The notes under the pieces are model-generated. The model saw nothing but the letters and a program-made list of their open reading frames with translations, had not been told where the DNA came from and did not search any database. From Phycisphaerales bacterium UBA4658 (GTDB taxonomy: Bacteria > Planctomycetota > Phycisphaerae > Phycisphaerales > UBA1924), in assembly GCA_002405485.1 (NCBI GenBank), contig DHLW01000123.1:1-8464 (forward strand): a stretch of DNA of 8,464 nt, given 5' to 3'. The position numbers and the translations under genes are program-made. Shown here piece after piece: positions 1 to 5,539 of the stretch; the stretch's first letter is position 1, and every line of letters begins with the position of its first letter.

Positions 1-1344
1 GACCACAACGCGAACCTGATCGCGCTGACGGACAGCCAGGGCCACGTTGCGGCGCAGTATTCGTACACTCCCCACGGCGAGCCGCTTCACGCTGGGAACA
101 GCTCCAGTGGCGGCGGAGCCGAGTTCGCCTCGAGCGTTCAAGGCTCGACGACGTTCGGTTCTTTGGCAAGTGCAGAGTCGGTGCTGGCGGTGCGAGGGAA
201 TCGCATCGGCCACCAGGGCCTGCGTGCCGAGCGGTTTGATCGGCCGTGGGACTCGCCGCTGGATCCGTCGAGCGCGAGTTCCGCCGACGGATACCGGGTG
301 GTGTATCACAACCGCAACCGGATGTACGAACCCGCCGAGGGACGGTTCCTGTCGCAGGATCTCAATGAGCTGGCGCTGCCGGTGCTGGGGTCGATGGCGT
401 ATGGCGGCATGGCGATCGGCGCTTGGCACATCGCGCCGGACGTGAAGGGCCACTTCGGCGATGGGATGAACGCACATGGAGCGTACAGAGGAACGCCACT
501 CCTCGGTTCGGACCCGGCCGGACTATTCACACTCGGTGATATTGGTATGACAATGGGGGTCTCGGGCTTGGTGGGCGGATTGATTAGCGGATATCTCAAC
601 CGCAACGGCCCAGGCGGTTTCGCGTTGGGGTTCGGTGTCGGCTTCACTGCGGGTGCGATCGGCGGCGGGGTCGGTCTCGCCGCGATGGGCGCTGCGAGCG
701 CGTTTGGAGCATCCGCATCTGGGCTGTATGCGGCGATCGCGGCAGGCGCATCAGGAGGCGGAGTCGCCAGCGGTCTACAGGGATTCACGGAGTCGTATTA
801 TCTCCGCGGCTCCTCGTTCAAGATGGCTCTTGCTGACGCCGCGTGGAGCACGACTCTGGGTGCCGCGTTCGGCGGCGCGGGCGGCACGCTCGGCAAAGGA
901 GTCGTCTCGGCGTGGCGATCGGCTCGCCACACGGGGGTACAGCAGGCAGATGATGTGGTGCTGCGAGTTGCTGCCGCACCAACTGGTGGGTATTTGGCTC
1001 GAGTCGTTGACGGGCATCGCGCCGGTCAGTTCTTTACAGCGGTCTACAATCGCACAACCCAACGAGTGAATCTGATGCCTAGCCACAACGGTCCTCCTCC
1101 AATTCCAAAGGGCTGGGTACCTCGACGTGGCGGCCATGCGGAAGTAGCCAATGAACTCGGCGGCAGCACAGACGAACTCTTCGGCTTCGGCGTCAGATTG
1201 CAAGGTGACGGCTCGCTTTCACCCACATGGTACTCGGGGACTCTGAACGGGAGATTTCCAGGTCGCGAGGTGCCCGCCGCATTTCGAAACGAGATCATTC
1301 GATCAATAGCGGAGGCAACCGGTCGTATTGTCGCGGGAGGTTAA
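1..1344 (+). CDS. Rhs-family polymorphic toxin, C-terminal part (5' truncated by window edge)
   Basis: The frame is open from base 1, so this is the last 447 codons of a longer protein whose start is outside the window. Seen: an Rhs/YD-type stretch at codons 1-28 (DHNANLIALTD, then QYSYTPHGEP), RGNRIGHQGLRAERFD at about codons 64-79, and the Rhs core end motif YEPAEGRFLSQD from codon 109. A degenerate DPxGLF-like end (DPAGLF) sits near codon 171. Codons 172-310 are glycine/alanine-rich and hydrophobic, like the segment before many Rhs toxin domains. The last 130 or so residues (from about codon 315) form a distinct domain with PSHNGPPPIPKGW, GGHAEVANELGG and DGSLSPTW; it has no cysteine and I recognise no family. 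Known for the family: the Rhs shell encapsulates the variable C-terminal toxin, which acts on neighbouring cells. The export route is not visible. The stop directly abuts the next ATG, as in toxin-immunity pairs. The Rhs identity is firm; toxin activity is inferred. Confidence 0.9.
   Translation, partial: DHNANLIALTDSQGHVAAQYSYTPHGEPLHAGNSSSGGGAEFASSVQGSTTFGSLASAESVLAVRGNRIGHQGLRAERFDRPWDSPLDPSSASSADGYRVVYHNRNRMYEPAEGRFLSQDLNELALPVLGSMAYGGMAIGAWHIAPDVKGHFGDGMNAHGAYRGTPLLGSDPAGLFTLGDIGMTMGVSGLVGGLISGYLNRNGPGGFALGFGVGFTAGAIGGGVGLAAMGAASAFGASASGLYAAIAAGASGGGVASGLQGFTESYYLRGSSFKMALADAAWSTTLGAAFGGAGGTLGKGVVSAWRSARHTGVQQADDVVLRVAAAPTGGYLARVVDGHRAGQFFTAVYNRTTQRVNLMPSHNGPPPIPKGWVPRRGGHAEVANELGGSTDELFGFGVRLQGDGSLSPTWYSGTLNGRFPGREVPAAFRNEIIRSIAEATGRIVAGG
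167..327 (+). repeat. Direct repeat copy 1 (Rhs tip core)
   Basis: This 161 bp block recurs at 1915-2075 without gaps and with 5 mismatches by eye. It encodes the segment from SAESVLAVRGNR to RNRMY, just before the point where the two Rhs tips diverge (YEPAEGRF here, YSPTWGRF in copy 2). The codon phase is the same in both copies, so a crossover here would swap C-terminal ends in frame. Confidence 0.95.
943..1341 (+). other. Unassigned C-terminal toxin domain of the Rhs protein
   Basis: This variable tip is about 130 codons long and follows the hydrophobic glycine-rich segment. Visible conserved-looking blocks are a VVDGHRAGQFFTAVYN stretch, PSHNGPPPIPKGW, a GGHAEVANELGG block with His at codon 379, DGSLSPTWYSGTLNGRF and a C-terminal helix-like RNEIIRSIAEATGRI. 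There are no cysteines. The single prominent His-Ala-Glu could be catalytic, but the PCxxC partner motif of deaminases is absent. The base composition is visibly less GC-rich than accA or hutU, consistent with horizontal acquisition of the tip. The domain boundary is approximate and the activity is unknown. Confidence 0.55.
1336..1340 (+). promoter_or_regulatory. Ribosome binding site of the immunity candidate
   Basis: A GGAGG lies four bases before the ATG at 1345 and sits inside the last codons of the Rhs gene. Because the upstream TAA (1342-1344) directly abuts this ATG, translation of the small gene is probably coupled to that of the toxin. The motif supports 1345 as the true start. Confidence 0.75.
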
Positions 1345-1725
1345 ATGGAGGCGAAGTTCAACCTGTCGAACGGTGAGTTTTCAGTTCTTGTCGTAACGCC
1401 GACCGCCAGCATGATGACTTGGCTGCAGACGATCGCAAGCGAGAGGGGCGTTCCAATTCATCAAGTGTACAACTCGGCAGATGATGGTGTGTATCTGATC
1501 CCGGAGATCGGGACGTTTGACGCCGGACAGTGTGCCGAGTTCATTCGGCAGATCAAGCCAGCCATTTTTTTGACCGAGCTGGCTCGGTTCGGTCGCGATG
1601 CGGTGGACTTGCTTCCCGAACCGCTTAGTGAGCATTTGATGGACCAATTTATCAACCTTTGCGTTCGCGAAACTGCAACGCCAGTTGGTCTCGACCCGCA
1701 GTGGCGAAAGTGCAAGTGGCCCTAG
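1345..1725 (+). CDS. Small protein directly after the Rhs toxin, candidate immunity protein
   Basis: This encodes 126 residues and I recognise no family. Its ATG follows the Rhs stop with no spacer and has a strong GGAGG four bases upstream. The protein is acidic overall, has no signal peptide or membrane segment, and reads as a compact cytoplasmic protein. An N-terminal FSVLVV strand is followed by helix-like segments (MMTWLQTIASERG; EFIRQIKPAIFLTELARF; EHLMDQFINLCVRE) and a basic end (WRKCKWP). Known for polymorphic toxin loci: the gene immediately downstream of the toxin tip normally encodes the protein that neutralises it. By position this should bind and block the C-terminal domain of the preceding protein. 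A run of seven T (1565-1571) lies inside the gene and is unusual here. The existence of the gene is well supported; the immunity role is inferred from position only. Confidence 0.8.
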   Translation: MEAKFNLSNGEFSVLVVTPTASMMTWLQTIASERGVPIHQVYNSADDGVYLIPEIGTFDAGQCAEFIRQIKPAIFLTELARFGRDAVDLLPEPLSEHLMDQFINLCVRETATPVGLDPQWRKCKWP

Positions 1726-1796
1726 TGGTGCGAATCCACATGATCGCCTGAAGGCAATCAGGGCCCACACGAGTGTCAGTTCAGGTACCCCCTCTA

Positions 1797-2285
1797 GCCG
1801 ATCACAACGCCAATGTGATCGGGCGGGCGGATGTTCAGGGGAACGTGGCGGCGTAGTCCACGTGGTTGCCGTGCGGCGAGCTGCGGACGGTGGAGTATGG
1901 TCCGAGTTCATTGACAAGTGCAGAGTCGGTGCTGGCGGCGCGAGGGAATCGCATCGGCCACCAGGGGCTGCGTGCCGAGCGGTTTGATCGGCCGTGGGAC
2001 TCGCCGCTGGATCCGTCGAGCGCGAGTTCGGGCGACGGATACCGGGTTGTGTATCACAACCGCAACCGGATGTACTCGCCGACGTGGGGCCGCTTCACGA
2101 GCGCGGACGCGAACGGGTCAGGTCTGCCGCGGCGAGCATCGATCGTGTGGGCTCTGGGAGAGAGCTTGTTCCAGAACCTTGCCGGTCGGCAGCATCGAGG
2201 CGCTGAGATGATGGCATTCCGTGCGGAGCGTGGCAGACCGTTCTCGGCGGATGCACGGCCGGGGATTGCTCTTGATCCATCGGGC
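1797..2285 (+). pseudogene. Degenerate second Rhs tip (orphan fragment)
   Basis: In this frame the sequence reads ADHNANVIGRADVQGNVAA, then a TAG stop at 1854-1856, then LPCGEL. It continues through TSAESVLAARGNRIGHQG to RNRMYSPTWGRFTSAD. It aligns with the start of the intact Rhs protein in this window, and the TAG stands where that copy has CAG (Gln), so a single C-to-T change could explain it. Relative to copy 1 it lacks about 51 bases (17 codons) between the YD-like part and the 161 bp repeat. After GRFTSAD the resemblance becomes weak (a RGRPFSADARPG stretch may match RGTPLLGSDPAG of the first copy). There is no start codon for the 5' part, no recognisable toxin domain, and no stop before accA. 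It is best explained as a displaced older C-terminal tip, as is common downstream of rhs genes. The end coordinate is approximate. Confidence 0.8.
1915..2075 (+). repeat. Direct repeat copy 2 (Rhs tip core)
   Basis: This is the partner of 167-327: the same 161 bp with 5 substitutions and no indel, offset by 1748 bases. It lies inside the degenerate Rhs tip. High identity here against weak similarity on both sides suggests recent duplication or gene conversion of the core segment. It also provides a substrate for homologous recombination that would remove the toxin tip and the immunity candidate. Confidence 0.95.
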
Positions 2286-2354
2286 GGTGCGATTGGCCGT
2301 TCGGCGACGGCGTCGACCACGGAGGGGCATCGGGGTCGCTGCTATTCTTCGGAC

Positions 2355-3422
2355 ATGTCATCTTTCTATCAGCTCGAGTTTGAGAAGCCGGTGGTGGAGA
2401 TTGAGAAGCAGGTGGCTGCGCTGCAGGAGCGATTGCGGCGGGTGCAGGCGGGACATCCGGGCGGGTCCAGTGGTGGGGCGGGAGAGCTGACGCTCGACAC
2501 GGGCTCGGGGGCGGATGACGATTCGGCCGCGCCGGCGGATGCGGGGGCGATCGAGCGGGAGATTGCCGAGTTGCAGGCCAAGCGTGAGCGGGTGCTGTCC
2601 GAGCTCTACGCGCATCTGAGTCCGTGGGACACGGTGCGGGTGGCTCGGCATCCGAAGCGGCCGCAGACGCGGGATTACATCGAGATGATCTTCAAGGATT
2701 TCTGCGAGCTGCACGGGGATCGGCGGTTTGGGGATGATCCAGCGATGGTGGTGGGGTTTGCGCGGCTGGGTTCGACGAAGGTGCTGGTGGTGGGCCACCA
2801 GAAGGGCCGAACGACGCAGGAGAAGATCGCGTGCCACTTCGGGTGCGCGCATCCTGAGGGGTATCGCAAGGCGATGGCGAAGATGAAGCTTGCGGAGAAA
2901 TTCAAGCTTCCGATCGTGACGCTGGTGGACACGCCGGGCGCGTATCCGGGGCTTGGGGCCGAGGCCCGTGGGCAGGCGGAGGCGATCGCGGTGAACCTGC
3001 GTGACATGTCGCGATTGAAGACGCCGATCGTGAGCGTGGTGATCGGGGAGGGCGGCTCCGGCGGCGCGCTGGGGATCGCGGTTGCGGATCGGGTGGCGAT
3101 GCTCGGGTGCGCGTGGTACAGCGTGATCAGCCCCGAAGGGTGTGCGGCGATCCTGTGGAAGCAGGCCAATGAGCAGACGAACTCGGCGGCGGCTCAGAAC
3201 CTGAAGCTCACGGCCCGCGACAATCTGGAGCTTGGGATCATCGACGCGGTGATCGCCGCGCCCGCCGGCGGGGCGCATCGCGAGCCGAAGCGGACAGCGG
3301 CGAACCTTGAGCGATGGTTGAGCGACCAGATCATGGAGCTCAAGGGCCATTCGCTGCCGACGCTCCCGCAGCGACGGTACGAGCGGTTCCGCAAGCTTGG
3401 GCAGTACGCTGAAACGGCTTGA
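2355..3422 (+). CDS. accA: Acetyl-CoA carboxylase carboxyltransferase, subunit alpha
   Basis: AccA pairs with AccD to transfer the carboxyl group from carboxy-biotin on AccB to acetyl-CoA, giving malonyl-CoA for fatty acid synthesis in the cytoplasm. The product is 355 residues. Family hallmarks are the N-terminal YQLEFEKPVVEIEKQV helix, ARHPKRPQTRDYI (97-109), FGDDPAMVVGFARLG (125-139), GHQKGR (147-152), DTPGAYPGLGAEARGQAEAI (192-211), the oxyanion-type GEGGSGGALG (231-240) and YSVISPEGCAAILWK (255-269). It is longer than the usual 320 or so residues, mainly because of a Gly/Ser/Asp-rich, disordered-looking insert at about 33-63 between two N-terminal helices. The ATG is chosen because family homology begins there. 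No good Shine-Dalgarno lies just upstream, and the frame stays open back into the Rhs remnant. accD is not in the window, which is common. Identity is very secure. Confidence 0.97.
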   Translation: MSSFYQLEFEKPVVEIEKQVAALQERLRRVQAGHPGGSSGGAGELTLDTGSGADDDSAAPADAGAIEREIAELQAKRERVLSELYAHLSPWDTVRVARHPKRPQTRDYIEMIFKDFCELHGDRRFGDDPAMVVGFARLGSTKVLVVGHQKGRTTQEKIACHFGCAHPEGYRKAMAKMKLAEKFKLPIVTLVDTPGAYPGLGAEARGQAEAIAVNLRDMSRLKTPIVSVVIGEGGSGGALGIAVADRVAMLGCAWYSVISPEGCAAILWKQANEQTNSAAAQNLKLTARDNLELGIIDAVIAAPAGGAHREPKRTAANLERWLSDQIMELKGHSLPTLPQRRYERFRKLGQYAETA

Positions 3423-3423
3423 G

Positions 3424-3439
3424 GCCGGGAGAACCCGGT
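3424..3439 (+). terminator. Short GC hairpin right after accA
   Basis: CCGGG and CCCGG flank an AGAA loop, plus a closing G-T pair, one base after the accA stop codon. There is no T run behind it, so it is at best a weak or factor-dependent terminator and may be a chance structure in GC-rich DNA. Confidence 0.25.
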
Positions 3440-3555
3440 GCGTCGGCCGAGTGGCGGACCGGCGGTGGGTGTGTGACGCGTCCGAGAACATCGGAGCAGG
3501 CCGATGCGGCGCTGATCGCGTGAATGCGCGGCGCGGGTTCACCGATCCCAGGGGT

Positions 3556-3562
3556 GAGGTGG
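3556..3562 (+). promoter_or_regulatory. Ribosome binding site of the pseudopilin gene
   Basis: GAGGTGG, complementary to the 3' end of 16S rRNA, sits 8 bases before the GTG at 3571. It favours this start over the open frame extending back into accA (first start-like codon at 3397) and over the GTG at 3604, whose GAGG is too close. Confidence 0.55.
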
Positions 3563-3570
3563 CGAGCGTC

Positions 3571-4134
3571 GTGCATGCGAATCACGGGCATTCTGGCGAG
3601 GATGTGCGCCGGTCGTGCCGGCGCGGATTTTCGCTCATCGAGCTGGTGATCGTGATCGTGATCATGGGGACGGTGGCGGCGATCGCGATTCCGCGGATGA
3701 GCCATGCCGCCCAGAGCGCGGCGGCTGCGAACCTCCGGGCGAGTCTGAAGACGCTGAACACCGCAACCGAGATGTACGCCCTCGAGCACGAGGGCCTGAA
3801 TCCGGCGCAGGCGCCCAGCGGGGCAGTGGATCCGCTGGTCAAGAACCTGGTGCATCGATTGACGCGGACGACGAGCGTTTCGGGCGAGTTGCTGGCGCTA
3901 CGACGGCCGTTCGGGCCATACCTGCGGGCCATTCCGGCGAATCCGATCAACGGACTGTCGAGCGTCCGAATCGACGGATCGGCGAGCCGAGCGGGGACGC
4001 ACGGGTGGCGATTCGATTCGTCGACGAACTCGTTCATGCCCGATCACAAGGTGACGGGCGTGGCCGTGCAGGTCGATGCGCAGGCCCAGGTGGACGTGCA
4101 GGCGGGGAATGTCTCGGCACAATCTCCGAACTGA
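3571..4134 (+). CDS. Type II secretion/type IV pilus-like pseudopilin
   Basis: From the GTG at 3571 this is a 187-residue protein with a class III (prepilin) signal: basic RRSCRRG, cleavage after Gly19, then FSLIELVIVIVIMGTVAAIAIP with Phe at +1 and Glu at +5. The hydrophobic helix (about 20-41) anchors the protein in the inner membrane and packs it into a pilus or pseudopilus after cleavage by prepilin peptidase. The helix continues into SAAAANLRASLKTLNTATEMYALEHEG, the usual alpha1-C helix, followed by a small globular domain ending GWRFDSSTNSFMPDH and a Gln/Val/Ala-rich tail. GAGGTGG 8 bases before 3571 matches the anti-Shine-Dalgarno well and decides the start; GTG at 3604 would give a shorter, more typical leader. 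No secretion ATPase, peptidase or other pilin gene is nearby, so the machine it serves cannot be named. Confidence 0.87.
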   Translation: MHANHGHSGEDVRRSCRRGFSLIELVIVIVIMGTVAAIAIPRMSHAAQSAAAANLRASLKTLNTATEMYALEHEGLNPAQAPSGAVDPLVKNLVHRLTRTTSVSGELLALRRPFGPYLRAIPANPINGLSSVRIDGSASRAGTHGWRFDSSTNSFMPDHKVTGVAVQVDAQAQVDVQAGNVSAQSPN

Positions 4135-4355
4135 ACGCAAGCCGAACGCGGGGTCGGGGCGGGCATTGGCGCGGGTATTTTGGGGTGACTCGTCCGAGAA
4201 ATTGCAAGTCGGGGCGGGAATCGGTCGATCTTTCGCGGACCTCAGGAGCGCGTCCGGTAAGCGGTACGGCGTCTGCTGGGGGATGCGTTCGATCGGGCGG
4301 GTCGGAGACCGCGTCAGCCCGTAGGCCGCCGAGATGTTGTGAAGCGCGGATCGAG

Positions 4356-4380
4356 GCGATCGCGGAGTGCGATCGCGGAG
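4356..4380 (+). repeat. Two-copy tandem repeat, 13-base period
   Basis: GCGATCGCGGAG occurs at 4356-4367 and again at 4369-4380, separated by one T. Each copy contains the palindrome GCGATCGC, so this could be a paired protein-binding site upstream of the bactofilins, or chance in GC-rich DNA. Confidence 0.5.
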
Positions 4381-4393
4381 ACCTGCACCCGGT

Positions 4394-4409
4394 CGCGGCT
4401 GAGGCCGCG
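4394..4409 (+). other. Hairpin in the presumed leader of the first bactofilin
   Basis: CGCGGC and GCCGCG form a perfect 6 bp stem around a TGAG loop, ending 37 bases before the bactofilin ATG. No T run follows. It may structure the 5' leader or be a chance inverted repeat. Confidence 0.3.
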
Positions 4410-4446
4410 GGCGGTTCCCGCACCCGAGCACGAGGCACGCATACCC

Positions 4447-4968
4447 ATGCCCGAAGCAACCAAGACAACGACGGTGATCGGTCCGGACACGCACATCAAG
4501 GGCGAGATGGTCTTTGACTCGACCGCCCGGATTCTCGGCACGTTTGAGGGCCGGGTGATCGCCAAGGGCGAGGTGCAGATCGGCGAGGGCGCGGCGTGCA
4601 AGGCCGCGGTGGAGGGGACGACGGTCATCGTCGACGGGCTGATTGAGGGCGACGTGCAGGCGCGGGAGCGCGTGCAGCTCAACAGCAAGGCCCGGGTCGT
4701 TGGCGACATCGTGGCGGCGACGCTGGTGGTCGCCGAGGGCGCGAGCTTCACGGGCAACTGCCGCGTGGGCGGGGATGCGATCAAGGGCGGGGCCCGTCCG
4801 GCGATGACGACCGACGCGGCGAAGCGCTCGCGCGAGGCGGGCACGCCGGTGGTGAACAAGCCGACGGAGCTCGAGTCGACGCTGGCGGGGCTTGAGGCCC
4901 GGCTTGCGGGTGGGCGACGCCCGGCCGAGGCCGGCTACGTGAACGGCTCAGAGAACGGCGGAATCTAA
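4447..4968 (+). CDS. Bactofilin (polymer-forming cytoskeletal protein)
   Basis: Bactofilins assemble without nucleotide into filaments or membrane-associated patches that position cell-wall enzymes or polar structures. The product is 173 residues. A short unstructured N-terminus (MPEATKTTTVIGPDTHIKG) leads into a right-handed beta-helix core at about 10-105. The core shows the repeating Gly/Val/Ile pattern of the family: FEGRVIAKGEVQIGEGA, VEGTTVIVDGLIEGDVQ, SKARVVGDIVAATLVVAEGA. A polar tail of about 65 residues follows, rich in Ala, Gly, Arg and Glu, and probably disordered. The size and core-plus-tails layout fit the family. The ATG at 4447 has a GAGG 11 bases upstream and matches the usual family start; the frame stays open upstream to 4339, but that extension is arginine-rich and unlike bactofilins. 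A second bactofilin gene follows 79 bp downstream, so the two may be co-transcribed and co-polymerise. Confidence 0.92.
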   Translation: MPEATKTTTVIGPDTHIKGEMVFDSTARILGTFEGRVIAKGEVQIGEGAACKAAVEGTTVIVDGLIEGDVQARERVQLNSKARVVGDIVAATLVVAEGASFTGNCRVGGDAIKGGARPAMTTDAAKRSREAGTPVVNKPTELESTLAGLEARLAGGRRPAEAGYVNGSENGGI

Positions 4969-4980
4969 GACCGACTTCAG

Positions 4981-5009
4981 GCGAGCCGGGGCGATGTGCT
5001 CCGGCTCGC
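4981..5009 (+). other. Perfect 9 bp inverted repeat between the two bactofilin genes
   Basis: GCGAGCCGG (4981-4989) and CCGGCTCGC (5001-5009) pair perfectly around an 11-base loop, starting 12 bases after the first bactofilin's stop. No T run follows, so classic termination is unlikely. It could stabilise the upstream mRNA 3' end, partly terminate, or lower expression of the second gene. The ATG at 4994 lies in the loop, which is one reason to prefer the downstream start at 5048. Confidence 0.6.
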
Positions 5010-5047
5010 AGCGTTTCGATCACGCGCCCATCGGAGAACCCGTCTCG

Positions 5048-5539
5048 ATGCGCGAGGGCGATGCTCCACGCACGGTGCAGTGCTACCACTGCCGGCGCTT
5101 CTTTGATGTGCCGGTGCGGGCGATGTCGATCGGCTGCCCGTGGTGCTACAAGCGCGTGGGGCTGGATGATCTGACGATCAAGGGTGTGGTGTGGACGAGC
5201 AAGATCCAGACGTGCGGGCGCGTCGTGGTGCGCCCGAAATCGACGCTGGTCGCGCCGCTCATTGAGGCGAGCCAGGGGATCGATGTGCATGGGTCGTGCG
5301 AGGGGACGCTGGTGACGGGGGGCAGGATCTATGTCGGGCCGAAGGCGCGGGTGCGCGGGTCGCTGCGTGCGCCGTCGATTGTTGTTGAAAAGGGTGGAGT
5401 GATCGATGGGGCGATGGTGCGGATCGCGGTGGCGCGGCCGGAAGCGGACGCGGTGACGCCGCCGAAGCGCGGGGCGGATCCGGAGTTGCGGCCGGTGATC
5501 AGGGTGCCAGCGTGGGTGAAGGGGTTGAGGATGGGCTAG
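5048..5539 (+). CDS. Bactofilin with N-terminal zinc ribbon
   Basis: From the ATG at 5048 the product is 163 residues. It starts with a four-cysteine zinc ribbon: Cys12-x2-Cys15 (CYHC) and Cys30-x2-Cys33 (CPWC). A bactofilin-like beta-helix then runs from about 41 to 120: [67 protein letters not shown]. The C-terminal tail is short and basic ([16 protein letters not shown]). GGAG 11 bases before 5048 supports this start; ATG at 4994 would add 18 residues but lies in a hairpin loop with only a weak Shine-Dalgarno. The zinc ribbon probably gives the filament subunit a protein or nucleic-acid contact that its upstream neighbour lacks; this is inference. The stop shares a CTAG with the convergent hutU stop. 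The bactofilin core is more diverged than in the preceding gene but clear. Confidence 0.85.
   Translation: MREGDAPRTVQCYHCRRFFDVPVRAMSIGCPWCYKRVGLDDLTIKGVVWTSKIQTCGRVVVRPKSTLVAPLIEASQGIDVHGSCEGTLVTGGRIYVGPKARVRGSLRAPSIVVEKGGVIDGAMVRIAVARPEADAVTPPKRGADPELRPVIRVPAWVKGLRMG

Larger units (their letters stand above)
4135..4446 (+). other. Apparently non-coding gap between pseudopilin and bactofilin genes
   Basis: About 310 bp hold no gene I can support. Frames open across it (for example 4076-4324 and the far end of 3615-4517) give arginine-rich, low-complexity products typical of shadow frames in GC-rich DNA. It contains a short tandem repeat (4356-4380) and a hairpin (4394-4409) close to the bactofilin start. 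A promoter for the bactofilin pair is likely here but no convincing -35/-10 pair is visible. Confidence 0.5.

Noticed and set aside
1132..1143. GHAE in the Rhs C-terminal domain as the HxE motif of a deaminase toxin
   Set aside because: No PCxxC motif and no cysteine at all follows in the domain, so a zinc-dependent deaminase fold is not supported.
1866..3422. A single 518-residue Rhs-AccA fusion protein starting at TTG 1866
   Set aside because: AccA homology begins at the ATG at 2355, the upstream part is a remnant with a nonsense codon just before it, and TTG 1866 falls within the Rhs-like reading frame with no ribosome binding site assessed as convincing.
2358..3542. 394-codon minus-strand frame antisense to accA
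   Set aside because: Arginine/histidine/proline-rich product fully opposite a confident accA gene; a typical GC-rich shadow.
3397..3570. N-terminal extension of the pseudopilin beginning inside accA
   Set aside because: It would put about 58 extra low-quality residues before a class III signal, whereas a good GAGGTGG precedes the GTG at 3571.
3615..4517. 300-codon + strand frame across the pseudopilin gene and the gap
   Set aside because: The product is Arg/Gly/Asp-rich low complexity, a shadow of the pseudopilin gene in GC-rich DNA.
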